DNA of 64,000 bases from Listeria aquatica FSL S10-1188 (GTDB lineage: Bacteria > Bacillota > Bacilli > Lactobacillales > Listeriaceae), in NCBI RefSeq assembly GCF_000525795.1, contig NZ_AOCG01000006.1, forward strand, positions 248,001 through 312,000. Direction: 5' to 3'. A model generated the notes under the pieces. The model was not told where the DNA came from, did not search any database, and saw nothing but the letters and a program-made list of their open reading frames with translations. Numbering within the stretch: position 1 is the first letter of the stretch; each line of letters starts with the position of its first letter. The position numbers and the translations under genes are program-made. Shown here in pieces: positions 49,668 through 57,906 of this stretch.

Positions 49668-50576
49668 TTACTTGACCTCTCCTGGATCTTTAAGATAAAA
49701 TCCAGCATTCATATTTCGTGTACTTGGCGCAATTTCTGCTAAATGATTCACAAAGGTTTCCGCAACAAAATTCCCACTTTCAAGCGCTTCCCTTGCCTTT
49801 ACAAATAATTTAGCAATTACAACAAAATCTGCTCCGTGTAATAAAATCCCATCCAATTTCCAAGTCGTTAATCCCGCATCAAAAAGTTCTTGCAAATACG
49901 GCATCATCGAAATGTCTTCGGAGCTAAAAATATGCGTCCCATTTTCGTCTTCATAAATTGGCATCATACTGTCCGAATCGTTTGGTTCACGGAGATAAAG
50001 ACCACGTTCCTTGCTTGCATCTTCATCCAGTTCCACAATGTGATAATAGTTTGTCACAAGTTTACGTTTTGACTGATGGATACAAGTTGGCCCATAAACA
50101 AGCACTTCCACTGGCGAATCAAGCTTTTGACTGATTTCAAACAACTCAGGTCTCGTTAATTCCCGAGCAAGAACAGCTCCAATCGCTCCTTGTTTCACCC
50201 AAAAATCAATTTGTTCAGCACTTGTTACAAAAGTTTGCGCATCATACACATAAGGCAAGTCAAGTTCAAGTTCTTCTAGTGTTAAAATAACCCCAGGATC
50301 TCCGCAAGCAATTTTATCCACCTTCATTTCCGCAAGCGCCTTTAAAAATTCAGGTAGCTCGTCGAAATGCTCATTATGCATGAGTCCGTTAACAGGAACT
50401 AAAATCTCCTTTTGATACGCATGTGCGAGTTTCGTTAGTTCTTCTAGTTCAGCAAGGCTAAACGAAGTAGGTAGTCGAAGTCCAAAACGACTATTTCCCA
50501 CATAAAGCGTATCAATTCCTGTGCGAAGCAAATTTTCGGCTTGCAGTGCTGATTCTGCTGTCGCAATAATTTCCAT
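49668..50576 (-). CDS. U32 family protein, TrhP-type, shorter partner
   Basis: A 302-residue paralogue of the next gene: TAESALQAENLLRTGIDTLYVGNSRFGLR, LVPVNGLMHNEHF, VYDAQTFVTSAEQIDFW, and VEVLVYGPTCIHQSKRKL, which has one Cys where the larger partner has the full Cys motif. Bacillus YrrN/YrrO are comparable pairs; a partner role in tRNA hydroxylation is inference. ATG 50576 follows AGGAG about 14 bases back, so the site is weak. Intact. Confidence 0.85.
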   Translation of the reverse strand: MEIIATAESALQAENLLRTGIDTLYVGNSRFGLRLPTSFSLAELEELTKLAHAYQKEILVPVNGLMHNEHFDELPEFLKALAEMKVDKIACGDPGVILTLEELELDLPYVYDAQTFVTSAEQIDFWVKQGAIGAVLARELTRPELFEISQKLDSPVEVLVYGPTCIHQSKRKLVTNYYHIVELDEDASKERGLYLREPNDSDSMMPIYEDENGTHIFSSEDISMMPYLQELFDAGLTTWKLDGILLHGADFVVIAKLFVKAREALESGNFVAETFVNHLAEIAPSTRNMNAGFYLKDPGEVK

Positions 50577-50658
50577 TTAATTTTCCTCATTTCTCCTTTA
50601 GGCTTACTGAAATAATGTATCACAACTTACGCCTTGCATCAATATCTCTCAAGAAAAA

Positions 50659-50686
50659 AAGCCCGGTTCAAAACTAACCAGGCCTT
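50659..50686 (-). terminator. Terminator of tagO
   Basis: Arms AAGGCCTGGTT/AACCGGGCTT (imperfect) with T7 following on the minus strand. Confidence 0.75.
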
Positions 50687-50690
50687 TCAG

Positions 50691-51760
50691 TTATTCATTT
50701 TTTTCTTTGTCTGATGAATCAGATTCAATTCGTAAAAGTTTCATAATGGGTTTATAATTTTGTCCGATTAAACCAAGTGATTCGATCAAAACCTCTACAA
50801 GCAACAATAAAATAGCCATAAGTAAAACGGAACCCCAAACCGTCGACATCGTGAAAAGAAAAGAAAAGAGGGAAAAAAAGTGCGGAAATCGCATAAATTA
50901 AAATCACGGTTTGACGATGGGTAAAACCTAATCCCATCAATTGATGGTGAATATGTGATTTATCTGCCATGGCAAGTGGCTGTTTCGTAACTATACGACG
51001 AATGATTGCAATGATAGTATCAGAAATTGGAACACCAAGAATTAAAATGGGGACAATAAGTGAAATAAAAGTAACATTCTTAAAGCCCATCACAGAAAGT
51101 ATAGAAATTAAAAACCCTAAGAAAAGTGCTCCTGTATCTCCCATGAAAATTTTAGCTGGATTAAAGTTAAACGGAAGAAAGCCAAACGTTGCAGCAAATT
51201 AAAAGTGCAGAAATCATGATCACAACTGGATCTGACATGATAAAAGCCATACCAAGAATAGTAATAAGCGCGATCGTAGAGACGCCCGCAGCCAATCCAT
51301 CTAGTCCGTCAATTAAATTTACGGCATTCGTAATGGCAACAATCCACAAAATCGTAAGCGGAATACTAAAAATCCCAAAATGTAGTTCGCCACCAAAGGG
51401 TAAATTAATAAATTCGATCGTAATACCGCCCCAGAAAACAATGATGAAAGCTGCTAAAACTTGACCTAAAAGCTTATATCTGGCTTTGATTTCAAATAAG
51501 TCATCAATAAATCCAGTAAACATCATCACTGTTCCAGAAATAAAAATGGGCCAAAGAATCGTTTTATCAATTGGAAGTAGAAAAAGACCTATACTAAAAC
51601 TTATATAAATGGCTAATCCGCCAAGACTTGGTATTGGTTTCACGTTTACCCGTCTTTTATCTGGTTTATCCGTCACATCGAAATAAAGGGCTGCTTGCCG
51701 GATAAACGGTGTTAAAATCAAAGAAGCCAAAAGACAAATAATTAATATGGGTAAAATCAA
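50691..51760 (-). pseudogene. tagO: Undecaprenyl-phosphate GlcNAc-1-phosphate transferase (TagO/WecA), two breaks
   Basis: Polytopic WecA/MraY-family transferase starting wall teichoic acid synthesis. Motifs: FDVTDKPDKRRVNVKPIPSLGGLAIY, TGFIDDLFEIKARYKLLGQ (Asp-rich), NAVNLIDGLDGLAAG, KIFMGDTGALFLGFL, and SHIHHQLMGLGFTHRQTV (His motif). Two breaks: at about 51198-51201, where no long run exists (dropping one A gives ALLFAATFGFLPF), and at the T7 run 50873-50879. Corrected length is about 356 residues. The first break is not a classic homopolymer error and deserves a check. Minus strand, divergent from the LCP gene. Confidence 0.87.
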
Positions 51761-51925
51761 GGGAGGCCCTCCTTTTTTTCTATAGCTTTATTCAATAGTT
51801 AATTATACGTTCTTTCAAAATGAAAAACAATGAAAATCCTGTTTCTTGTCTGTTCTTTTAAAAATTCTTTAAGAATAAATACTTCTTGAAAAATTTGTGT
51901 CTATTTTTTAACGATTTTTTGTAAA

Positions 51926-51955
51926 TTGCTGACGAATGAGTCAAAGTAGTATAAA
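51926..51955 (+). promoter_or_regulatory. Promoter of the LCP gene
   Basis: TTGCTG (51926-51931), 18-base spacer, TATAAA (51950-51955), about 35 bases before the start codon. Confidence 0.55.
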
Positions 51956-51990
51956 ATGGTAATGTAAATATGCAGGAAAGGATGACAAAT

Positions 51991-52920
51991 TTGCGGACTG
52001 AAAAAAGAAAACGTAAAAAGAAAAGAAAAGGCCTTAAAATCTTTTTGCTCGTATTACTTGTGATTATTTTGCTGATTGTCGGCTATTTGGGCTTTGCTTA
52101 CTGGAAAACGACTTCAACCTTTAATAAAATTCATACACCTATCAGTGGAAAGGAAAATACGGGTGTTGCACTTGATAAGAAACAACCGTTCTCTGTTTTA
52201 ATTCTCGGGGTCGATGAACGGGAAGGCGACAAAGGACGTTCTGATACATTAATTGCAGCTACTGTAAACGGGAAAACAAACAAAATCCAAATGCTTAGTG
52301 TCCCGCGTGATACAAAAACACTTATCCCTGGATACGATTCCAACCCACACAAGATTAATGCTGCTTATGCCTATGGTGGAGTAAAAATGGCGGATGCCAC
52401 AGCTACTCAATTTTTAAATGGTATTCCATTCAACTACTATATTAAGATCAACATGGAAGGATTTCGTGACCTTGTAGATGCGGTTGGTGGTATTGAAGTA
52501 ACGAATGAAAAAGAAGGATTGAGTTTAAAAGGAAAATCCTTCAAAAAAGGCAAGATCAGCTTAAACGGTGAGGATGCCTTAACTTACGTTCGAATTCGGA
52601 AATCTGACTCAGAAGGTGACTTTGGTCGTCAAAAGCGGCAACAACAAGTGATGTCTGCAATTGCTGAAAAAGCACTTAGCACCGGCATTATTTGGCGATT
52701 TGATGGGATTTTAAATGCAATTGGTGATAACATCGAGACAGACTTTACAATGACTGATATCACACGAATTGCTAAAAATTACCGTGGTGCCCTCTCAAAT
52801 GTAGAGAACCTACAAGTTAAAGGAGAAGGTGGCCGAGATTCTGGTGGACCTTGGTACTTCAATGTTTCAGATTCTGAACGTGCTCGTCTACACGATGAAC
52901 TAGAAAAAAACTTAGATTAA
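51991..52920 (+). CDS. LytR-CpsA-Psr (LCP) family cell-wall polymer ligase
   Basis: About 309 residues with a basic cytoplasmic start (RTEKRKRKKKRKG), one membrane anchor (about residues 15-36) and an extracellular LCP domain: FSVLILGVDEREGDKGRSDTLI (Arg/Asp binding the polyprenyl pyrophosphate), SVPRDTKTLI, and RIRKSDSEGDFGRQKRQQQV. LCP enzymes attach teichoic acid or other glycopolymers to peptidoglycan. TTG 51991 is favoured because AAAGGATG sits eight bases upstream; ATG 51982 abuts the site. Divergent from tagO, whose product it would ultimately attach. Confidence 0.92.
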   Translation: MRTEKRKRKKKRKGLKIFLLVLLVIILLIVGYLGFAYWKTTSTFNKIHTPISGKENTGVALDKKQPFSVLILGVDEREGDKGRSDTLIAATVNGKTNKIQMLSVPRDTKTLIPGYDSNPHKINAAYAYGGVKMADATATQFLNGIPFNYYIKINMEGFRDLVDAVGGIEVTNEKEGLSLKGKSFKKGKISLNGEDALTYVRIRKSDSEGDFGRQKRQQQVMSAIAEKALSTGIIWRFDGILNAIGDNIETDFTMTDITRIAKNYRGALSNVENLQVKGEGGRDSGGPWYFNVSDSERARLHDELEKNLD

Positions 52921-52923
52921 CGA

Positions 52924-52956
52924 AAAACGCCAAAACCATGGAGGTTTTGGCGTTTT
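52924..52956. terminator. Convergent bidirectional terminator
   Basis: Perfect 14-bp arms AAAACGCCAAAACC/GGTTTTGGCGTTTT, 5-base loop, between the LCP gene and nagR. Confidence 0.9.
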
Positions 52957-52967
52957 TTATTGAAAAA

Positions 52968-53690
52968 TTATTGTTTAACTTTGGCAACAAACTGAAAACG
53001 ACTTCCCACATATTGTGAGCGTGTAAACTCAAATGGTCGACCATCATCAAGCGCTGTGATTTGGCGTAGCTTCATAACTGGGGAGCCTAATTTCACATCT
53101 AAAAATGGCGCTACTTTTTCAGAAACAAGCGCAGCTTCCATCACTTGCTCAGCATCGCCGATTTTCCGTCCGAGTTTCGTTTCAATAGCATTATACAGTG
53201 AATCCATGATATCCTCTTTTGTCAGGAGCGAAGCAATTTGCTCTGGAATGGCTGCTACTTCATACAAAATGGGAATTTGATCCCCGTAACGGATCCTCTC
53301 AATTTTCATAACATTACTATTTCCACTGAGGTTTAACGCATCCTGCTCTTGAATACTTGCTGGACGGATCCCATAAGATACAATACGCGTTGAAGGGATT
53401 TTTCCTTCTTGAAGCATTAAATTAGTGAAACTCGTCACCGCTTCCAGTCGTTCAGTTAACTTCTTTTCAGCGATGAAAGTACCTGCCCCGACACGACGTT
53501 GTAAAATCCCATCATCTACTAAGCCTTGAATCGCTTGGCGCACAGTCATCCGACTTACATGAAACATTTCAGCGAGTTGTCTTTCAGCAGGAATAGACGA
53601 ACCAATTTCCCAAGTCCCCACCTCAATTTTTTGCTTAATATCTGCCTGAATTTGCATGTAAATTGGAATTCCTGATTTTTTATCGATCAT
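52968..53690 (-). CDS. nagR: GntR/HutC-family regulator of amino-sugar use (NagR/YvoA-like)
   Basis: A 240-residue regulator: winged helix (residues about 10-70; PIYMQIQADIKQKIEVG, AERQLAEMFHVSRMTVRQAIQ) and a UTRA effector domain (MKIERIRYGDQIPILYE...SPVMKLRQI). Bacillus NagR binds dre sites and responds to glucosamine-6-P or GlcNAc-6-P. It is third in nagA-nagB-nagR, 17 bases after nagB, with a dre-like site before nagA. Intact. Confidence 0.92.
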   Translation of the reverse strand: MIDKKSGIPIYMQIQADIKQKIEVGTWEIGSSIPAERQLAEMFHVSRMTVRQAIQGLVDDGILQRRVGAGTFIAEKKLTERLEAVTSFTNLMLQEGKIPSTRIVSYGIRPASIQEQDALNLSGNSNVMKIERIRYGDQIPILYEVAAIPEQIASLLTKEDIMDSLYNAIETKLGRKIGDAEQVMEAALVSEKVAPFLDVKLGSPVMKLRQITALDDGRPFEFTRSQYVGSRFQFVAKVKQ

Positions 53691-53707
53691 TTTTCAGCCC
53701 TCATTTT

Positions 53708-54412
53708 TTATAGAAGTGAAGCCGCCTCATTATCTACAATAATAGTTACATCTGGGTGGTTTTGAAGTGCAGAAGCAGGACAATCTTCTGTGATCGGTCC
53801 ATTTACCGTCGCTTTAATCGCTTCCGCCTTGCTTTTCCCAAAAGCAAGCAAGATAATTTTTTTAGCATTCAAAATGGATTTAATCCCCATCGAATAGGCA
53901 TGTGTCGGCACATCTTCTTCTTTTTCAAAATAAATTTTATTTGCTTCACGTGTTGATTCTGTAAGAAGCACTTTATGCGTCAATGAATCAAATGATGTTC
54001 CCGGTTCATTAAAGCCGATATGTCCATTTGTTCCGATTCCAAGAATTTGAATATCAACTGGATGTTCGTTCAAAATAGCTTCATAGCGATTGCATTCTGC
54101 TTCTGCATCTTTTGCAAGGCCATCAGGTAAATAGCTTTCCTTAAATTTCTTTTTCGAGAAAAGCAAATCATTCATATAGTAATGATAACTGTTTGGGTCG
54201 TCCGCTGCAAGACCTACATATTCATCTAAGTTAACAGTTGTAATTTCGCTTGTATCTATATCGCTTTTAATAAATTCTGCATAAAGTGTTTCTGGTGTAC
54301 TCCCAGTTGCGAGACCAAGTGTGCTCACTTTCTGAGCTTTAATGGCAGATTCAATAATTTTAAGTCCCTCTTTTGAACCGCTTAGTTTATCTTCTACTTT
54401 AATAAGTTGCAT
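53708..54412 (-). CDS. nagB: Glucosamine-6-phosphate deaminase
   Basis: A 234-residue NagB: GLATGSTPETLYAEF, NLDEYVGLAADDPNSYHYYMN (catalytic Asp region), LGIGTNGHIGFNEPGTSF (catalytic His) and ILLAFGKSKAEAIK. It converts glucosamine-6-P to fructose-6-P and ammonia. It is the short form without the C-terminal extension of E. coli NagB, as in Bacillus. Follows nagA by 18 bases. Intact. Confidence 0.95.
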   Translation of the reverse strand: MQLIKVEDKLSGSKEGLKIIESAIKAQKVSTLGLATGSTPETLYAEFIKSDIDTSEITTVNLDEYVGLAADDPNSYHYYMNDLLFSKKKFKESYLPDGLAKDAEAECNRYEAILNEHPVDIQILGIGTNGHIGFNEPGTSFDSLTHKVLLTESTREANKIYFEKEEDVPTHAYSMGIKSILNAKKIILLAFGKSKAEAIKATVNGPITEDCPASALQNHPDVTIIVDNEAASLL

Positions 54413-54430
54413 ATCGTTTTTCCTCTCATT

Positions 54431-55564
54431 TCACACATATTTTTGGCCGTATGAATACGTAGCCGTAATTTGTAAATCTTGATCTAAAATATTGAAGTCA
54501 GCATCTTTCCCTGCTTCAAGACTTCCTTTTGAAGTAAGTCCAAATTCCGTTGCTTGGTTTACAGAACTCATCAAGACCGCTTCCTCAATCGTACATCCTG
54601 TGAATTCAATCATGTTACGGAAAGCATCATCATAAGTTAAAACACTTCCAGCAAGTGTTCCATCTTCTAGACGAGCTTGCTTATCCTTCACGATCACAGT
54701 TTGACCACCAAGTTCTGATTTTCCTTCAGGCATTCCTTTAGCTCTCATTGAATCTGTAATAAGTGAGATGCCATGTGCACCTTTCATTTTATACGCCAAT
54801 TTGACCATATCACGATTTACATGGATGCCATCGACAATTAATTCTGCTTCAATACCATCTTCTAAAAGCACATGTCCAGGAACTCCAGGTTCACGGTGTG
54901 TCATTCTATGACAAGCGTTATAAAGGTGTGTTGCATGGGTTGCCTTACTTGTTTTTAAATGTTCCCGCACATCATTTGAGTGCCCAATGCTTGGTACAAC
55001 ACCAAGTTCATAGCATAAATTTTCAAACGCAGGTGAAGTTTCATGTTCTGGTGCATAAGTTACGAGCTTAATAAGTCCACCTGAAATTTCAAACCATTCC
55101 TTAAAAAGTTCCAAATCTGGTGCCATGATGTATTCTTCCGGTTGGGCACCTTTGAAGACAGTGGACACAAATGGTCCTTCCAAGTGAATCCCACCAATAA
55201 GAGGCTCTTCTTTTGCTACTTCATTAATAACGCGTAAGGCTTTTTCGATATTTTCTTTTGACTGAGTCATCGTTGTCGGGAAATAAGTAGTAATGCCTTC
55301 GCGAAGCATCCCACGAACTTGTTTTTTCAAACCTTCTGGATCGGCGTCCATTGCATCATGTCCATATCCACCATGCGAGTGAACATCAATAAAACCAGGT
55401 ACAATTTTTTGACCCTTGGCATCAATAACTTCTTCGCTTTTCTCTGCTTTAAAGTTTACCATTTGACCAACTTCTAAAATTTCTTTATCAAAGCGAATAT
55501 AAGCATTTTCGAGTACCAATTTACCAGTATAAATGGTTGCATTTGTTATTACTTTTATTGCCAT
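54431..55564 (-). CDS. nagA: N-acetylglucosamine-6-phosphate deacetylase
   Basis: A 377-residue amidohydrolase: metal site VPGFIDVHSHGGYGHDAMD, GIHLEGPFVST, SIGHSNDVREH and the catalytic Asp in SLITDSMRAKGMPEG. It frees acetate from GlcNAc-6-P, feeding nagB; source sugars would be chitin or recycled peptidoglycan. ATG 55564 has TAGGAGG upstream. First gene of the nag operon, under the dre-like operator. Intact. Confidence 0.95.
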   Translation of the reverse strand: MAIKVITNATIYTGKLVLENAYIRFDKEILEVGQMVNFKAEKSEEVIDAKGQKIVPGFIDVHSHGGYGHDAMDADPEGLKKQVRGMLREGITTYFPTTMTQSKENIEKALRVINEVAKEEPLIGGIHLEGPFVSTVFKGAQPEEYIMAPDLELFKEWFEISGGLIKLVTYAPEHETSPAFENLCYELGVVPSIGHSNDVREHLKTSKATHATHLYNACHRMTHREPGVPGHVLLEDGIEAELIVDGIHVNRDMVKLAYKMKGAHGISLITDSMRAKGMPEGKSELGGQTVIVKDKQARLEDGTLAGSVLTYDDAFRNMIEFTGCTIEEAVLMSSVNQATEFGLTSKGSLEAGKDADFNILDQDLQITATYSYGQKYV

Positions 55565-55586
55565 AATTATAAGCCTCCTAAATTTA

Positions 55587-55602
55587 ATCGGTCTATACCA
55601 AT
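55587..55602 (-). promoter_or_regulatory. NagR (dre) operator upstream of nagA
   Basis: ATTGGTATAGACCGAT on the minus strand matches the NagR/YvoA dre consensus ATTGGTCTAGACCAAT at 14 of 16 positions. It follows the -10 element directly, consistent with repression. Confidence 0.85.
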
Positions 55603-55603
55603 T

Positions 55604-55631
55604 ATTATACCTCTTTTAATCAAAAAAGCAA
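55604..55631 (-). promoter_or_regulatory. Promoter of the nag operon
   Basis: TTGCTT (55631-55626), 16-base spacer, TATAAT (55609-55604) on the minus strand, adjacent to the dre site. Confidence 0.7.
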
Positions 55632-55832
55632 CTTCTCATTTCATTTGATATTTACCCGGATGCTTTAAAACGAATCAAGAATTTCATCATTAAATTTTTA
55701 CATAAAATCTTCCTCTACTCCGTTTTTGATTTATTAGAAAATGACTTTTAAAAAAAATTCTTTCCTCATTTTTACAAACAATTGATTTTTTTAAAAATTT
55801 AAAAAAAACACAAATTCCTAAGTCTTAATTCA

Positions 55833-56159
55833 ATGAGGCAAAACATATCATTCTTCAAGTTCTATAATATTTTCTTCTCTGAACTTAATAAATAAAACTT
55901 AGCCTTCTGCTCCAGAGTGATAAAAAACAACAGCATAATCACTTAATAAAGCAGATCAAAAAGCTTGATTATCACTGTCTTTTTCTTAGTTATTTAGATA
56001 CACCAACAAACTATGATTTATTAATTTCTAGCTCAGTTCCTTCTAATTTATCATCAAGTAAAGTCTTTACCTTATTCCACAGAAATCTCACCCACAATGA
56101 TTATCAGTTACTCGATTGTTTGCTTTCAGAACTCACACGTGAAAAATTAGCTCAATAAC
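55833..56159 (+). pseudogene. Unexplained open stretch, possible gene relic
   Basis: ATG 55833 opens 20 codons (MRQNISFFKFYNIFFSELNK); a one-base frame change at about 55892-55897 continues for about 86 codons without a stop to 56159, including DYHCLFLSYLDTPTNYDLL and HRNLTHNDYQLLDCLLSEL. In so A+T-rich a gap such a long open frame is notable, but there is no ribosome binding site and I recognise no family. The rest of the 55632-56180 gap holds nothing I can support. Confidence 0.3.
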
Positions 56160-56179
56160 TGCTCGAATGATTTTAACAA

Positions 56180-56208
56180 AAAAACAGAGTGTTTCCCACT
56201 CTGTTTTT
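56180..56208 (-). terminator. Terminator of the LiaIH-like operon
   Basis: Arms AAACAGAGTG/CACTCTGTTT with loop and T7 on the minus strand. Confidence 0.85.
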
Positions 56209-56215
56209 TTATTTC

Positions 56216-57087
56216 TTATTTTTTTGTTTTGTTCTTGTTCTGGCTCTTCACCTTCACGCTTTTTCTCGTCATCCAGATTGATTTCATCTGTATCCTTTAT
56301 CTTATCTGACTCTTTTTTCCCGACTTCTTTTTCTAGTTGATCTAATTTTTCATCCATTGAAGCACGATCTTTTTTTCTTGAAATTTTGCTTTTCTCGTTC
56401 AATCAAATCATCTACCATTGAAGTAAAATCTTGTGTCTTTTCTTTAATAACTTCTTTACTTTTCGTAGTTTTCTTTTCAAGCTCATCCATCAGGTCATCA
56501 AAAGACTGCGATAACTCTTTTGCCATATCAGCTTTTTTTATTCGCTTCCTCTGCCAAGTCTCGTTGTTTTTGTGCCTCATGGTAGTCAGACACACTTCCC
56601 CAGCTCATATCATGAATAACTTTATCCATTTTTTGTGATGTCTCTTCGGCATTCTTCTCTGCCATTTCCGCCAAATGTTGCGTTTTTAAGTTTTTCCATT
56701 TGAGACGCATTTCATGCATTTGAAGCTCTAATTCTTCAAGTCTAGTCGTTGCTTGATCGTAATGCTCTTTCGTTGCAGCAAGCTGCTCTTCATACTGAGT
56801 GACTTCTTTTTGAGCAAAATCAGCTAGTTTTGTTTCCCCCCGCTTCATTTGCCACTTCAACTTGGTGACGACGTTTTTCAACGTAAATTTCCATTTCTTT
56901 ATATTCTTTATAGAAAAGTGATTTTAATTCGCGTTGTTTTTCTACCATGCGTTCTGCTTCTTTCATTTCAGCTTTGGTTTTGTCCATGTAGTAACTAACG
57001 GAATTACGTTTTTTTTTCAGTTCGTTCGTCCAATTTCTTGCTCACATCTTTGTTCCATTGTTTTAATTTATCAAATAGATTTGCCAT
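56216..57087 (-). pseudogene. PspA/LiaH-like coiled-coil protein, several breaks
   Basis: ATG 57087 (MANLFDKLKQWNKDVSKKL) follows GGAGGAG. A mostly helical, highly charged protein of about 289 residues resembling PspA/IM30/LiaH, which binds stressed membranes: HEMRLKWKNLKTQHLAEMAEK, EETSQKMDKVIHDMSWG. The tail (DEINLDDEKKREGEEPEQEQNKK) is very acidic. Breaks: A9 (57009-57017), G6/C6 (about 56836-56841), A7 (about 56531-56537), A7 (about 56368-56374) and A7 before the stop; each is cured by one base fewer. Follows a small membrane protein by 18 bases, like liaI-liaH. Confidence 0.72.
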
Positions 57088-57105
57088 AATTGTCTCCTCC
57101 AAAAA

Positions 57106-57423
57106 TTATTTATTATATGGGTAATCAAATGTATCATTTTCTTTGTAGCGCTTAGACTTTTTATTTCTAAATAAGAAATAAACAATCGCTGCAACCACGA
57201 TCACTGCAATTGCGCCTTTTAAATTAGAGAAAATCATGAGGGCACCGAGTGCGATCAAAATACCATAAAGGATTTTTTCTCCAACTGAATTCGACTCGCG
57301 CAGTTTGCTATAGGAATAAAATCCAAGTACTGCACCAACTGTTGCGATAATCGCTGGCCAAAGCATGGTCAAAAGTAACACAGCAAGAATAATAACCAGT
57401 AGTGCGATGATGAAACCTTTCAT
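57106..57423 (-). CDS. LiaI-like small membrane protein
   Basis: A 105-residue protein with hydrophobic segments at about 3-20, 22-40, 54-70 and 72-88, then a basic and polar tail (RNKKSKRYKENDTFDYPYNK). Located directly ahead of the PspA/LiaH-like gene with 18 bases between, a LiaI-LiaH-type arrangement. In Bacillus LiaI anchors LiaH at the membrane under cell-wall antibiotic stress. Listeria has comparable LiaSR-regulated genes; identity here is inferred from context and topology. Confidence 0.6.
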   Translation of the reverse strand: MKGFIIALLVIILAVLLLTMLWPAIIATVGAVLGFYSYSKLRESNSVGEKILYGILIALGALMIFSNLKGAIAVIVVAAIVYFLFRNKKSKRYKENDTFDYPYNK

Positions 57424-57529
57424 ATTGTTTTCCTCCTTCTCTAACTAATATCTATAATATCGCAAAATCATAACCTTCGTAACAAACTATAGAAGGAAGT
57501 TCAGGTAAGTCTTGAGGCCTATAAAAAAA

Positions 57530-57552
57530 GATTGAGCAGTTATTGCTCAATC
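57530..57552 (-). terminator. Terminator of the 83-residue gene
   Basis: Arms GATTGAGCA/TGCTCAATC with a small loop, followed on the minus strand by T7. Confidence 0.75.
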
Positions 57553-57555
57553 TCC

Positions 57556-57807
57556 CTACTTCCCGTCTAGCGCTTGCTCTTCATTTTCATAATTGACAAC
57601 AGTCATTGCCCCTTCAGAAAACATGTTGTCTGCCGCTAGTTCTGCTTCTTTATCCATTTCTGTCATTAAATATCGACGTTTGATGTCTTCTACTGAACGA
57701 AATGGATCTGCTTTTGACTTACACTTTTTAGCTCCAACTATACTAGAAACTATAAGAACTATTGCTGAAAAAAATAGCATTTGCTTTGTTTTCCGCCGCA
57801 ATGTCAT
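57556..57807 (-). CDS. Small exported or membrane-anchored protein, unknown
   Basis: An 83-residue ORF with a lysine/arginine start, one hydrophobic segment (about residues 9-26) and a soluble part (DPFRSVEDIKRRYLMTEMDKEAE). ATG 57807 has AGGAGG upstream. It is upstream of the LiaIH-like pair on the same strand but separated by a terminator. No family recognised. Confidence 0.6.
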   Translation of the reverse strand: MTLRRKTKQMLFFSAIVLIVSSIVGAKKCKSKADPFRSVEDIKRRYLMTEMDKEAELAADNMFSEGAMTVVNYENEEQALDGK

Positions 57808-57860
57808 CTCCTCCTTGCCATTCTTTTGGTTTTTCCCCTTCTTAAAATAGACTAAACCAA

Positions 57861-57897
57861 AAAACAGGTACTTAAGGAGTCCTTAAGTACCTGTTTT
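57861..57897. terminator. Bidirectional terminator
   Basis: Arms AAAACAGGTACTTAAGG/CCTTAAGTACCTGTTTT with a 3-base loop, after katA and before the 83-residue gene. Confidence 0.85.
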
Positions 57898-57906
57898 TGT
57901 ATTTGT

